Counted from the stretch's first letter, positions 1 to 9,406 are shown. The stretch: 64,000 bases of DNA from Sandarakinorhabdus limnophila DSM 17366 (GCF_000420765.1 NZ_ATVO01000003.1:1-64000), one strand, 5' to 3'. Numbers and translations are program-made. Notes: generated from the letters alone by a model not told the origin.

Positions 1-3000
1 GGCACCGCTGGCGGCCTTGCGAACAACTATGCGCTGACGGGTTCGCGGACGGCGACGATCACGCAGGCAGCTGTTACGGTCACCACCAGCGATGTTGTGA
101 AGACCTATGACGGCACGCTGAGTGTTGCGGGCGCCACGACGGCGGCATCGCCGATTGTTCTGGCGGGCAGCAACACGCAGATGTTCGGCGGCGATACGCT
201 GAGCGGCGGCAGCTATGCCTTTACGAACGCCAATGCGGGCAGCAGCAATCGTACGGTCACTGTTGCGGGCGTAAGCATCAACGATGGCAACAGTGGCGCG
301 AACTATGCGGTCACCTATGCCAGCAACACGACAAGCACGATTGATCCCGCGGCGATTACGGTTAGCACCAGCAACGTCGTCAAGACCTATGACGGAACGA
401 CCACGGCGCTTGGCACGCCTGTCGCGATTGCGGGCAGCTTGTTCACCAATGTCAGCAACGGCAATACAGCCGACAGCCTGAGCGGCGGCAGCTATGCCTT
501 TGTTGGCGCCAATGTAAGCCGCCAAGGCGGCGTTGCCTCGGGTGCCGTGCTGAATGACAAGGTCGTGACCGTTGCGGGTGTGACGGTCAACGACGGCAAT
601 AGCGGCGGCAACTACACCGTCACCTTTGCAAGCAACACCACAAGCACGATCGATCCCTATACGGTCAATCTGACTGGCTCGCGCGTTTACGACGGCGGTA
701 CGGCCGCCGAGGCTGGCATCTTCACATTGAGCCAACTCGTCGGCCAAGAAAGCCTGAGCCTTTCCGGGACAGGAAGTGTCAGCAATGCGCACGTGACGCT
801 GGTGGGCCAGCAGCCACAGGCTCAATCTCTTGGCGCGCTCGGGACGCTCGATCTGGTTGATGGCGTTGGAGCCAGTGCCGGGCTGGCGCTCAATTACAAA
901 CTTGCGGGCGGAGCGCACAACGTCACGGTCACGCCGCGTCCGCTGACCTTCTCTGCGTCGGTGCCTGATAAGATCTATGACGGCAATACGACGATCCAGG
1001 TTTCCAGCCTTTCGATCCAAAACCAGGTGCAGGGTGAGCAGCTTGATCTGGTCTTCAATCCATTTGCGAATTTCAGTGACAAGGGGGCTGGACAGAACAA
1101 AACGGTGACTATCTCCAGCATTCGTGTGCAAAGTTCGCCGACGGCGCTGAGTACAGATTACATACAACTGCCAATGAATTATCAGACGACTGCAACAATT
1201 TTTAAGAAGGACGTCACCGTTGTTGGTGTTGTCGCGATGGACAAGATCTATGATGGGACAACGACGAACATCATTAACACAAGGGTTTCCGCCCTTGCGG
1301 GGCTTATCGGCGGCGACCAACTTAGCATTTCTGGCTTGACTGGAACTTTTGCGACTAAGAATGTCGGCAGCAATATTTCGGTTATCGGTAGTGCCGTTAC
1401 GTTCAGCGGCGCGGATGCGGGTAACTATAACCTGATCCAGCCCACGGGCTTGACCGCGAATATTATGCCACGGACGCTCGTGGTGGCAGCATCAGGCATC
1501 AGTCGTGCCTATAACGGGACAATCGATGCTGGGATCAATCTAACCGACAATCGTGTCGCAGGCGATGCCATTGACTTCGGTTACACTGCATCATTCCTCG
1601 ACAAGAACGTCGGTACCAACAAATTTATAAGCATCTCAATCTCCAGCTTGGGCGGGACCGATGGCAGCAATTACGTCCTGTCTGCCAATCCATCGGCTTT
1701 TGCTGATGTTACGCGCGCTGTGTTGAGCTTCACGCCGATCGTTACAACCAAGACCTATGATGGACTGGCGGATGCGACGGTAAGTCTTGCCACCAACGTC
1801 GCCGCTGGCGATCCGATCTCGGTGAATTTCTCCGACGCGCGCTTTGACACTGCCAATGCCGGCACAGGAAAGACGGTTACCGTTACCGGCATTTCGGTCA
1901 CGGGTGACCTGTCGAACTATCAGTTCCTGCCATCGGCAACGACAGCCACCGGCTCGGGCACCATCACGCCGTTCGTGGTCGATCTGACAGGCTCGCGGGT
2001 TTATGACGGCAGCACGGCTGTCGATGCCTCCGCGCTGCGGATCGGTAACTTGCCTGGGAACCAGACGCTCAGCCTTTCGGGCACAGGCGCCATCGCCAAC
2101 CGCAATGTTGGAACCGGCAAGCTGGTGAATGCGAGCGGGCTGACGTTGGTCGACGGCGCAGGGGCCAATGCTGGCCTCGCCTCCAATTACACGCTTGTCG
2201 GCGGCAACCAGGTGGTTGACGTCACGCCGGCCAGCCTGGTGATCACAGCATCCAACGCGGTGAAGACGTATGATGGCACGACATCTGTCGCCGGTGCTGT
2301 TCAGGCACCTCAGGCGATCGTCCAGGCAAGCAGCGGCACACAGCTCTTCGGGGCCGACAGCCTGAATGGCGGAACGTTCGCTTTTGCCGACGCCAATGTT
2401 AGCCGTGACGCTGGCAATAACATCGTCAGCAACAAGGTCGTCACGGTCTCATCGGTAACTGTGAACGACGGCAATAATGGCGCGAACTATAGGGTCAGTT
2501 ATGGTGACAATACCACGAGCACCATCAACCCCTATGCGATGACCATCACGGCCCTGCAGCAGACTAAGGTGTATGATGCCTCGATCGCTGCAGGCACCTC
2601 TGCCTTCTCCGTTGGACCAATGATTGGATCCGATGCGATCGCTTCGGTGACACTGGTTTACGCTGACAAGAATGCCAGCCAAGGGAACAAGCTGATCACC
2701 CCGAGCGCTGCGATCAGTGCTCCGGGTACCATCCTCGGCAACTATGCAATCAGTTACATCGCCGATACTGGCAGCAGCATTACGCCTGCGACACTTGCGG
2801 GCGTCTCGAGCATCGTCGTCGCCGACAAACTCTATGATGGAACAACTGCTGCAAACGTGTCCTCTGCGACATTCAACGGCATCTATGACGGGGACGATGT
2901 CAGCGTTGCGATCTCGGTTGGTTCCTTTGACAGCAAGGATGTCGGCGTTCGGGCCGTCGCAATTGCAAGCTTGACCCTGGGTGGTTCGGATGGGGGCAAC

Positions 3001-5214
3001 TACCTCCTGCTGAGCAGCACGGGAACGGCAACCGGCCGGATCTTGCCAACACCGCTGACGATTTCGGCTTTGGCGCAGACGAAGGTTTACGACGGTACGA
3101 CGTTGGTGCCGAGCCTGACGCTTGGAACGGGTTACGGCGTTTCGGGCCTGGTGGGCAGCGAAAGCCTGTCGAGTGTGACGCTGGCATATGCCAATGCCAA
3201 CGTCAGCCGTAATGGCACCGGCGCTGTCCTCAGTGACAAGGTGATTACGGCCAATAGTGCCGTTGCAGCAGCTGGTACCGATCTTGCCAACTATGCGGTC
3301 AGCTATGTTGGCAACACCGCAAGCACGATTACACCTTACGCGGTGAGCCTGACGGGCGGGCGGGTCTATGATGCAACGACGGCCGTGAATGCCTCGGTGT
3401 TGACCGTCGGCACGCTGGTGGGCAGCGAAGGGCTCAGCCTGTCTGGCGCGGGTGTCCTGGCCAACAAGGACGTTGGCACGGGCAAGGTTGTCGGCCTTGG
3501 TTCGCTGAACCTGGTTAACGGCACCGGCTTGGCGAGCAACTATACGCTGGTTGGCGGGTCCATTCTGGCCGACGTTACGCCTGCTTCTTTGACCGTAACG
3601 ACGTCTGACGTGGTCAAGACCTATGATGGCAATCTGAGTGTTGCGGGCGCCACGGTTTTGCCAACGCCGGTTGTAAAGGCCGGCAGCAACACGCAGCTGT
3701 TCGGCAACGACACGTTGAACGGTGGCAGCTATGCTTTCACCAACTCCAATGCTGGCAGCGGTAACCGCACGGTAACCGTTTCTGGCGTGGTCGCGAATGA
3801 TGGCAACAGCGGCGCCAATTACATCATCAGCTACGCATCAAACACGACCAGCACGATCAACCCGGCTGCGCTGACGATTTCGGCTTTGGCGCAGACGAAG
3901 GTTTACGACGGTACGACGTTGGTGCCGAGCCTGACGCTTGGAACGGGTTACGGCGTTTCGGGCCTGGTGGGCAGCGAAAGACTGTCGAGTGTGACGCTGG
4001 CTTATGCCAATGCCAACGTCAGCCGCAATGGCGCCGGCGCTGTCCTCAGTGACAAGGTGATTACGGCCAACGGTGCCGTTGCAGCCGCTGGTACCGACCT
4101 TGCCAACTATGCGGTCAGCTATGTTGGCAACACCGCTAGCACGATTACACCTGCGCCGCTGAAGGTCACTTTGCTGGATATCATCAAGGCTTACGACAGC
4201 ATGACGGCGGCGACCGGCACACCAATTGTGGTCGCAGACGGGACGACGCGCCTGATCGGTTCAAACACGCTGTCGGGCGGTACATTCGCCTATGTCAACC
4301 CGGATGCAGGCACGAACAAGACGGTCCAAGTATCGAATGTGACCATCAACGATGGTAATAGCGGCGGAAATTACGCCATAGCATATGTGTCCAATACCAA
4401 CAGTGCGATCACGCCACGTCTTGTGTCGTTGTCGGCAACCAAGATCTTTGACGGCACTACGGACCTGGCGGGCTTGGTGGCCATCCAAACCGGCGTTCCC
4501 GGCCAGACGCTCGGCTACACTGGGGCGCGGGCATTTTCTGCCGACATCATGGCACTGGCCAATTACATTAGCGAAATCGCACTCTCCGATAGCTTGAGTG
4601 CAAAGGCATCCAACTATAGGTTGCCCATCCTCAATGCAGTAAACGCGCCGGTAACAATTGTCCTTCCTCCGGCCAGCATGATCACCAATCCCGCGATGTA
4701 CGATAAGATATCGGTCACGGCTTCGCAGCCAGTGACCAGTCTGACAACCAATCCTGGGGCCGTCACAACCTCGGGTGGTTCTGTGAATACAGGCGTACCC
4801 GGCACGACGTCGACCGGCACGACCGCTGTCGCGACTGGAGCCAGTGCTGACGCTGTGCCTGGCGGGACGAGCCAAGCATCCGCAGGTGGCGCTTCCACTG
4901 GTTCCGTTGGGCAATCTGCGGGCTTCATTTCTGCAGACATTCTGGCCCCACCCGCAATAGAAGGCGGCGCAAAATTCGAAGTGGCGGTGCCTGTGACGGC
5001 GTTCCGCCACACGGATGAGAATGCAAAAATTGCTCTGAGGGCTGAACTGGCTGACGGCGGTCCGCTGCCTGACTGGATCAACTTTGATCCAGTTTCCAAT
5101 AAACTGTCTGGCACCGCGCCAACGGGTGTGTCGGTCTTGGCTGTGGTTGTGATCGCGACGGACGAGCGCGGCGGCGAGCTCAAGGCGCCGATAAATCTTC
5201 AATTTGCACAATGA
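1..5214 (+). CDS. Giant YDG-repeat surface/adhesin-like protein (5' end outside the window)
   Basis: The frame is open from base 1 and runs 1737 residues to TGA, so the N-terminus (export signal and any haemagglutination domain) lies upstream. The visible part is about 17 tandem units of roughly 70-110 residues, each opening with a K/R-x-Y-D-G-T-type motif and often closing with S-N-T-T-S-T-I-x-P. This is the pattern of YDG/MBG repeats in filamentous-haemagglutinin-like adhesins. A Gly/Thr/Ser-rich linker (about 4720-4920) precedes a terminal domain with D-W-I-N-F-D and L-S-G-T-A-P, typical of cadherin/dystroglycan-type Ig folds. Likely extracellular, for adhesion or matrix formation. Residues are mostly small and polar with almost no Cys. 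The stop overlaps the start region of the next gene. The substrate or ligand cannot be read from the sequence. Confidence 0.88.
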   Translation, partial: GTAGGLANNYALTGSRTATITQAAVTVTTSDVVKTYDGTLSVAGATTAASPIVLAGSNTQMFGGDTLSGGSYAFTNANAGSSNRTVTVAGVSINDGNSGANYAVTYASNTTSTIDPAAITVSTSNVVKTYDGTTTALGTPVAIAGSLFTNVSNGNTADSLSGGSYAFVGANVSRQGGVASGAVLNDKVVTVAGVTVNDGNSGGNYTVTFASNTTSTIDPYTVNLTGSRVYDGGTAAEAGIFTLSQLVGQESLSLSGTGSVSNAHVTLVGQQPQAQSLGALGTLDLVDGVGASAGLALNYKLAGGAHNVTVTPRPLTFSASVPDKIYDGNTTIQVSSLSIQNQVQGEQLDLVFNPFANFSDKGAGQNKTVTISSIRVQSSPTALSTDYIQLPMNYQTTATIFKKDVTVVGVVAMDKIYDGTTTNIINTRVSALAGLIGGDQLSISGLTGTFATKNVGSNISVIGSAVTFSGADAGNYNLIQPTGLTANIMPRTLVVAASGISRAYNGTIDAGINLTDNRVAGDAIDFGYTASFLDKNVGTNKFISISISSLGGTDGSNYVLSANPSAFADVTRAVLSFTPIVTTKTYDGLADATVSLATNVAAGDPISVNFSDARFDTANAGTGKTVTVTGISVTGDLSNYQFLPSATTATGSGTITPFVVDLTGSRVYDGSTAVDASALRIGNLPGNQTLSLSGTGAIANRNVGTGKLVNASGLTLVDGAGANAGLASNYTLVGGNQVVDVTPASLVITASNAVKTYDGTTSVAGAVQAPQAIVQASSGTQLFGADSLNGGTFAFADANVSRDAGNNIVSNKVVTVSSVTVNDGNNGANYRVSYGDNTTSTINPYAMTITALQQTKVYDASIAAGTSAFSVGPMIGSDAIASVTLVYADKNASQGNKLITPSAAISAPGTILGNYAISYIADTGSSITPATLAGVSSIVVADKLYDGTTAANVSSATFNGIYDGDDVSVAISVGSFDSKDVGVRAVAIASLTLGGSDGGNYLLLSSTGTATGRILPTPLTISALAQTKVYDGTTLVPSLTLGTGYGVSGLVGSESLSSVTLAYANANVSRNGTGAVLSDKVITANSAVAAAGTDLANYAVSYVGNTASTITPYAVSLTGGRVYDATTAVNASVLTVGTLVGSEGLSLSGAGVLANKDVGTGKVVGLGSLNLVNGTGLASNYTLVGGSILADVTPASLTVTTSDVVKTYDGNLSVAGATVLPTPVVKAGSNTQLFGNDTLNGGSYAFTNSNAGSGNRTVTVSGVVANDGNSGANYIISYASNTTSTINPAALTISALAQTKVYDGTTLVPSLTLGTGYGVSGLVGSERLSSVTLAYANANVSRNGAGAVLSDKVITANGAVAAAGTDLANYAVSYVGNTASTITPAPLKVTLLDIIKAYDSMTAATGTPIVVADGTTRLIGSNTLSGGTFAYVNPDAGTNKTVQVSNVTINDGNSGGNYAIAYVSNTNSAITPRLVSLSATKIFDGTTDLAGLVAIQTGVPGQTLGYTGARAFSADIMALANYISEIALSDSLSAKASNYRLPILNAVNAPVTIVLPPASMITNPAMYDKISVTASQPVTSLTTNPGAVTTSGGSVNTGVPGTTSTGTTAVATGASADAVPGGTSQASAGGASTGSVGQSAGFISADILAPPAIEGGAKFEVAVPVTAFRHTDENAKIALRAELADGGPLPDWINFDPVSNKLSGTAPTGVSVLAVVVIATDERGGELKAPINLQFAQ
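3055..3336 (+). repeat. 282-bp internal repeat, copy 1 (of 2)
   Basis: This stretch inside the YDG-repeat gene recurs at 3871-4152, an offset of exactly 816 bases (272 codons). About the first 100 bases are identical and only around ten scattered substitutions appear across the whole length. Other units of the gene diverge strongly at DNA level, so these two copies were probably duplicated or homogenised recently. Confidence 0.9.
3871..4152 (+). repeat. 282-bp internal repeat, copy 2 (of 2)
   Basis: Second copy of the near-identical unit at 3055-3336. It encodes the same YDG domain (K-V-Y-D-G-T-T-L-V-P onward) with a few substitutions, for example S-to-R just after the G-S-E motif. Recombination between the copies would delete or add 272 residues in frame, changing the length of the surface protein. 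Confidence 0.9.
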
Positions 5215-5228
5215 AAAAGGGAATGAGC

Positions 5229-5801
5229 ATGACCAAATCATCGACCGGTGTTTTGCTTGCGGTGTGCTCCGCTGCCGCGCTGGTAGCGACCCCGCTGCAT
5301 GCAGCGAAGCCGAAGGTCTCTGAAGCAGCAGTCCCCCCACTGGCCACCAACGCGCCCGAAGCGCGCGCGCCGCAATGGACGCTCAAGGGCACCTACGGCC
5401 AGTGGGGTGTTCTGTGCAATCCATCGAGCCCAAGTGAGTGCCGCGCTGCGCAAACACAGAAATCTGTCGATGAGAAGAACCCGGGCACGCTTTTGCAAGT
5501 CTTGTTCGCCGCGGAAAAAGGCAAGATGTTCGGGGTGTTTACGCTGCCATTCGGCGTTGATCTGCGCGCCGGCATTGCGGTGCGGATCGACGAGGGCGAA
5601 GAGGTCAAGGGCAGCTTCATGACCTGCATGCCTGATGGATGCCAGTCGATCACTGAGATCAACGAGACATTGTTGGCGCAGATCCGGAAAGGAAAGGTCC
5701 TGAAAGTTGGATTTCGTTCTTGGGGCGGCGGAGACAAGACCTTAGTGGTCGATGTTCCTCTAGAGGGCGCAGGGCAAGCCATCGCGGCTTCGAACCCCTG
5801 A
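5229..5801 (+). CDS. IalB-family (invasion-associated locus B) exported protein
   Basis: Small secreted or periplasmic protein of the invasion-associated locus B family. An N-terminal signal peptide (hydrophobic L-L-A-V-C-S-A-A-A-L-V-A, cleavage after an A-x-A-like site) is followed by the family core: a W-x-x-x-C-N segment, conserved Cys pairs (C-R-A near the start, C-M-P-D-G-C in the middle) and the K-V-x-F-R-S-W pattern. The ATG at 5229 is preferred because AAGGGA lies at proper distance upstream; in-frame ATGs at 5211 and 5223 are possible. The 5211 start would overlap the adhesin stop (ATGA), so the two genes are probably translationally linked. IalB proteins are linked to host-cell interaction in Bartonella, but in free-living bacteria their role is unknown. 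Confidence 0.8.
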   Translation: MTKSSTGVLLAVCSAAALVATPLHAAKPKVSEAAVPPLATNAPEARAPQWTLKGTYGQWGVLCNPSSPSECRAAQTQKSVDEKNPGTLLQVLFAAEKGKMFGVFTLPFGVDLRAGIAVRIDEGEEVKGSFMTCMPDGCQSITEINETLLAQIRKGKVLKVGFRSWGGGDKTLVVDVPLEGAGQAIAASNP

Positions 5802-6021
5802 ACATCGAGCCGAAGCGGTCGCCTTTGCTGCTGTGAGGGCCGGAAAGGACTGGATGACGTCCAGCCGGGCGGTCGAGGAACGGGGACCAGGTCATCAAAG
5901 CAAGGGACCCTACTTCTGAACGGTAACAATCAGGGGTGCACGTCACCGGTCATTTCAATCAACCTGCTCAATTTGAATTCAGGAGCTAACGCCTCCGGCA
6001 AACCCGGCGCGGTTCACGGCG

Positions 6022-7194
6022 CTATTCGATGCGGTTCTCGATCGTACCCATTTGATCCACGCGGATTGCCACGACATCGCCCGGCTGCAGATAGCCGCCA
6101 GAGGCGCGGTCATCCGTGATTGTCCGCTCGATGATCGCGGAAACCGGACTGCCTTGGCCGAACTTCGCCACCCAATCGAACGCACCACGCACGAACGTCG
6201 CTGGACCCGGGCCCTGGAAGACCGTCCCTGCCGGTGTTCCCGCCAGAACCAGCGTGCGATCGGGCAGGACACCATCCGTGTTGACTGGAAGTTGCGCGCT
6301 TCCTTCACGCCAGGTCCAACTGACGCCGCTTCTCTTGGCTGTTTCGAGCAGCAAACGGTCAAGATCCCAAATCCAACTGGTTACACGGGTGTGCTGCCGC
6401 TCCTCGCCATTGACGGAGAGATGCAGCTCAAGCGGCTCGACAAAGGCCTTGAGGTCGCGCGGCACGACAAACAGCTCCCCGACAGGCAAGAAACCGGCCC
6501 CGCTCTTGCCATCGGTAAAGCCCTTGCCTGATGCGATGTCGCCAATGTCGGCGCCGCGTAGCAGCGCTGCGCGATCGGTAACATCGTTGCACAGGATCAA
6601 TCCGCCCTTGGCACCAGCGTTGGCAGGCAATGCCGAAAGTGTGACGAGGCAAAGCTCAACCTCATAATCGAGCAGGCCTTTGCTTGCCGGAATCGTGGCG
6701 CGTGACGAAGTTGGCTGGGCAACCTTCGCAAACATGAAGGGTCCGCCCTCCACCTTGGCTTCATCGGCATGCTCGGGATAATTCGTGGCCGCGGCAGCGT
6801 GCAAAGCGCGCAAATTGACCGGTACGGCGAGGGTTGCGGCATCAAGGCTAACGCGGGTCTTTGCCGAGGCAACGAACGTGGTGAGCGCATTATAGCCGAG
6901 GCGGTTATACGCTGCGATCGCATCTTCCCCGGGCAGCATTAGCGGCGTCAGGTCGACTCCAGTCACAACGCCATCCTGATAGCGGGTGACGACAATGGTC
7001 TGCGCGGCGACGCCCCGGCCAGAGCGGGCGAAGGTGAGCGCCTTGTCCGTCGGCGCTATGGCAATCGTTGCCCGCAACGGCGTAGCCGGGGCAGGCCGAA
7101 CCGGTACGCGCACTGGCTGCGGTCGTAGCCCGACAAAAGCCGCCACCGCTATGGCAAGCAAAAGCCCGATAGCTGCGAAAGAAAAGACACGCAT
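6022..7194 (-). CDS. Fumarylacetoacetate-hydrolase (FAH) family protein with N-terminal membrane anchor
   Basis: 390 residues. The last 260 or so match the FAH fold, which hydrolyses C-C bonds in beta-diketo acids or acts as a decarboxylase/isomerase. Metal-site signatures are visible: L-D-Y-E-V-E-L (E178, E180), C-N-D-V-T-D-R (about 202-208), K-G-F-T-D-G (about 224-229) and G-T-P-A-G-T (319-324). Residues 4-22 form a hydrophobic helix followed by a Pro-rich linker, so the enzyme is probably exported or tethered in the inner membrane, unlike the usual cytosolic FAH proteins. The ATG at 7194 fits this signal anchor; an in-frame start farther upstream (7245) would overlap the preceding gene. 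The gap to the upstream C-C hydrolase gene is only 8 bases, so they are co-transcribed. The substrate is unknown. Confidence 0.8.
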   Translation of the reverse strand: MRVFSFAAIGLLLAIAVAAFVGLRPQPVRVPVRPAPATPLRATIAIAPTDKALTFARSGRGVAAQTIVVTRYQDGVVTGVDLTPLMLPGEDAIAAYNRLGYNALTTFVASAKTRVSLDAATLAVPVNLRALHAAAATNYPEHADEAKVEGGPFMFAKVAQPTSSRATIPASKGLLDYEVELCLVTLSALPANAGAKGGLILCNDVTDRAALLRGADIGDIASGKGFTDGKSGAGFLPVGELFVVPRDLKAFVEPLELHLSVNGEERQHTRVTSWIWDLDRLLLETAKRSGVSWTWREGSAQLPVNTDGVLPDRTLVLAGTPAGTVFQGPGPATFVRGAFDWVAKFGQGSPVSAIIERTITDDRASGGYLQPGDVVAIRVDQMGTIENRIE

Positions 7195-7202
7195 TGCCGG
7201 AC

Positions 7203-8066
7203 CTATACTATTTGGGGAACGATGACGGCATCGGCCCCACCACAATGGCTGAACTCACCATGCAATGCCGGCAAAAAACCTGCCAGATGCGGCATTTCTT
7301 CCGCACAATGAACCAGTAGCGCGCGTGCATCGTTTTCGGTCAGCCGCTGCACCAGCTTGGCGATCGGCACCGCCAGGCTGCCCACCAAATTGCGCCCGGC
7401 GACATGGCGTCCTCCCATCCAGAAGCGCGAGCGCATCTCGCTGCCACCGGGAACGGCGCGAACATGATGGGCCAAATAGCCGATATCGATCGGAGCATCG
7501 CCAAGCCCGATGCGGGCGCAAACAATGGTCGCCTGGCGATCATCTTCGAGGCTGCGATCGCTGAACCCTAGCGACGCGGGCGGCACAAAGCGAATAGCGC
7601 CGCGGATCAGCGTGCTGCCGATATACTCGTCGACTATTGAAGTCTGGCCAACATAAAGCGCGCGGCCGGTCGTACCGGAAGGCGGCGTCTCGCGCCAACC
7701 GACGTGAACATGCGCCTGCGGATGCCAGAGCTTGTATTTGGCAGGCGTGTCGCCATGCCAACCGAACCACCAGTCGATCATGGCCGGGGTCACGCCGGGC
7801 ATGGCGGTGCGCACGCTCACTCGCATCCCGCCGTCAGGCAGGAGGACATAGCCATCCTCAAGCACGTCGCCGCCGCCGAACAGGTTCTCTGCCGCATCCT
7901 CAAATCCGGGCAGCAGCGGCGCCGGCACACCGCCGCGATCAAGCGCTGCGGTGACATGCGGCGCCACCGGCGCCATATGAGGATTGAAAAAGTGCGCAAA
8001 GGATTGGGCAGTGTCGGCGGCTTGATAGCCCAGATAGCGGCCGGCGATCGGCTTGCTGCTCTTCAT
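7203..8066 (-). CDS. DAPG/phloretin hydrolase family C-C hydrolase
   Basis: 287 residues resembling 2,4-diacetylphloroglucinol hydrolase (PhlG) and phloretin hydrolase, zinc enzymes that cleave the C-C bond between an acyl group and a phenolic ring. The expected metal ligands are recognisable by spacing: a His in L-W-H-P-Q-A-H (H115 or H119), E148 in V-D-E-Y-I-G, and the H253-x3-E257 pair in H-C-A-E-E. PhlG uses H129, E160, H270 and E274, a comparable layout. The start overlaps the end of the upstream oxidase by four bases (ATGA), and the gene sits between that oxidase and an FAH-family hydrolase. I infer that it cleaves an acylphenol-type intermediate; the exact compound cannot be told from sequence. 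Confidence 0.8.
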   Translation of the reverse strand: MKSSKPIAGRYLGYQAADTAQSFAHFFNPHMAPVAPHVTAALDRGGVPAPLLPGFEDAAENLFGGGDVLEDGYVLLPDGGMRVSVRTAMPGVTPAMIDWWFGWHGDTPAKYKLWHPQAHVHVGWRETPPSGTTGRALYVGQTSIVDEYIGSTLIRGAIRFVPPASLGFSDRSLEDDRQATIVCARIGLGDAPIDIGYLAHHVRAVPGGSEMRSRFWMGGRHVAGRNLVGSLAVPIAKLVQRLTENDARALLVHCAEEMPHLAGFLPALHGEFSHCGGADAVIVPQIV

Positions 8067-9406
8067 GGAACGCGCCCCATATAGGGATTGAAGAGCCCGT
8101 CCGGGTCGTAGCGCACGCGCAGCGCGTCCAGCCGGACGAGATTGGCCGGCGCCATGAACGGCGCCGGGCGGCGACCGAGATTTTCATCGGCCAACTGAAT
8201 GCCGACGCTGTGGTCCTGCATGGCGCGCATCTGATCGGTCGCCCAACTTTCATCGGCCGGGTTTGCCGTGTCGCTGCGCAACCCGCCGTACAGCGCGAGA
8301 TAGGTTCGCGCTTCGAGCGAAAAGGCCATGTCGGGGCGTGTTGCTGGGCCATTCCAGTTGAGCCAGAGCACATGACTGGGGGACGCCGGCTGGGTATCGG
8401 CAATCCGTCGCATCGCCGGCAACAATGGGTCTATAGGCGTGTTCATCCACATGCTGTCGGCCGTCCAGCGCGTGTTGGGCAGGAACAGGGTGTTTTCGCC
8501 GCCCTTCATCATCATGTTCAACGAGACAGGCAACAGCGGCAGAGTGAAGCTTGCAAGCTTGCGGATCGGGCTGTTGTCGATGAAGGCTACCGCTGCGCGC
8601 GCCTCTGCCCAGCTGTTGGCGAGAACCGGCGTGAGTACTTGGATACCATGAGCAAATATCCCAAGTGCTTTGCGATCGAGGACGAGCTGAAATTCGGCGT
8701 TGGGGGCCACCGACGGCCCGACGCGATCCGCCCACGCCATCACGGCTTCAAGGTGGCGGATGCGAAAGACCTGCACCTTCATGCCGACGAATTTTGGGCG
8801 CACTTGAAGCTTCAGATGAAACCGCACGACGACGCCGAAAAAGCCGGGGCCGGCCCCACGCGCGGCCCAGAGCAGTTCAGGATTTTCGGTTTCGCTGGCA
8901 TGTACCAGAGTGCCATCGGCAAGAACGACGTCGATGCCGGTAACGCTTTGGCAGGCCATTCCGGATGCGCGGCTATTCCAGCCAAAGCCGCCCTGCAGCA
9001 GAAAGCCGCCCATCCCGACCGTATAGGCATGCGCCACCGGGAAGAAGAGATTGTGTTTCGAAAGGGCAGCGTTGAGATCGCCGGCGAGACAGCCGGGACC
9101 GATCCTTGCCGTGCCATCGGCGGCGTTGATGGTGATGCTGTCGAGGCGCGACAGGTCAATCAACATGCCGCTGTCGCGAATATGGTTCTGCGCCCAGCTG
9201 TGCCCGCCCGAACAGATGCCGATGGTCAGGCCTTGGTCTTTCGCTTGCCGAACGGCGGCCACAACATCGGTGTCGTCATTGGCCTGGACAATGAGCGCCG
9301 GGCGGCGGCCCGGGTCCTGCGCGTTGAAACTGGTGCCCAGCACCGCCGCATCAAAGCCGGCCTCCCCATTTGCGATGATCCGGCCCTTGCCGGCACTTCG
9401 CTTCAT
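8063..9406 (-). CDS. FAD-linked oxidase, berberine-bridge-enzyme (BBE) type
   Basis: 447 residues. It has an N-terminal FAD-binding-4 (PCMH/VAO) domain and a C-terminal BBE element ending in Y-D-P-D-G-L-F-N-P-Y. S-G-G-H-S-W (H69) is the histidine that carries 8-alpha-linked FAD. The cysteine that gives bicovalent flavin in plant BBE is missing: the aligned stretch reads A-H-A-Y-T-V-G-M-G-G, with Ala127 at the Cys position. A single covalent link is therefore expected. Such enzymes oxidise alcohols, sugars or phenolics with oxygen. The start overlaps the end of the TetR gene by four bases, and the stop overlaps the C-C hydrolase gene. In this context it probably performs the oxidation before or between the two C-C hydrolysis steps. 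Confidence 0.85.
   Translation of the reverse strand: MKRSAGKGRIIANGEAGFDAAVLGTSFNAQDPGRRPALIVQANDDTDVVAAVRQAKDQGLTIGICSGGHSWAQNHIRDSGMLIDLSRLDSITINAADGTARIGPGCLAGDLNAALSKHNLFFPVAHAYTVGMGGFLLQGGFGWNSRASGMACQSVTGIDVVLADGTLVHASETENPELLWAARGAGPGFFGVVVRFHLKLQVRPKFVGMKVQVFRIRHLEAVMAWADRVGPSVAPNAEFQLVLDRKALGIFAHGIQVLTPVLANSWAEARAAVAFIDNSPIRKLASFTLPLLPVSLNMMMKGGENTLFLPNTRWTADSMWMNTPIDPLLPAMRRIADTQPASPSHVLWLNWNGPATRPDMAFSLEARTYLALYGGLRSDTANPADESWATDQMRAMQDHSVGIQLADENLGRRPAPFMAPANLVRLDALRVRYDPDGLFNPYMGRVP

Noticed and set aside
97-4700. Tandem repeats suggestive of CRISPR or satellite DNA
   Set aside because: The units are 200-330 bases, in frame and diverged, encoding YDG domains. They lack short identical repeats with unique spacers.
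4261-5340. Open frame of 359 codons on the minus strand
   Set aside because: Antisense to the end of the YDG-repeat gene; Arg/Cys/Trp-rich translation with no family.
5802-6021. Possible terminator between the IalB gene and the FAH gene (hairpin CTGGA/TCCAG near 5851)
   Set aside because: The stem is only five bases with no T-run; too weak to call as a terminator.
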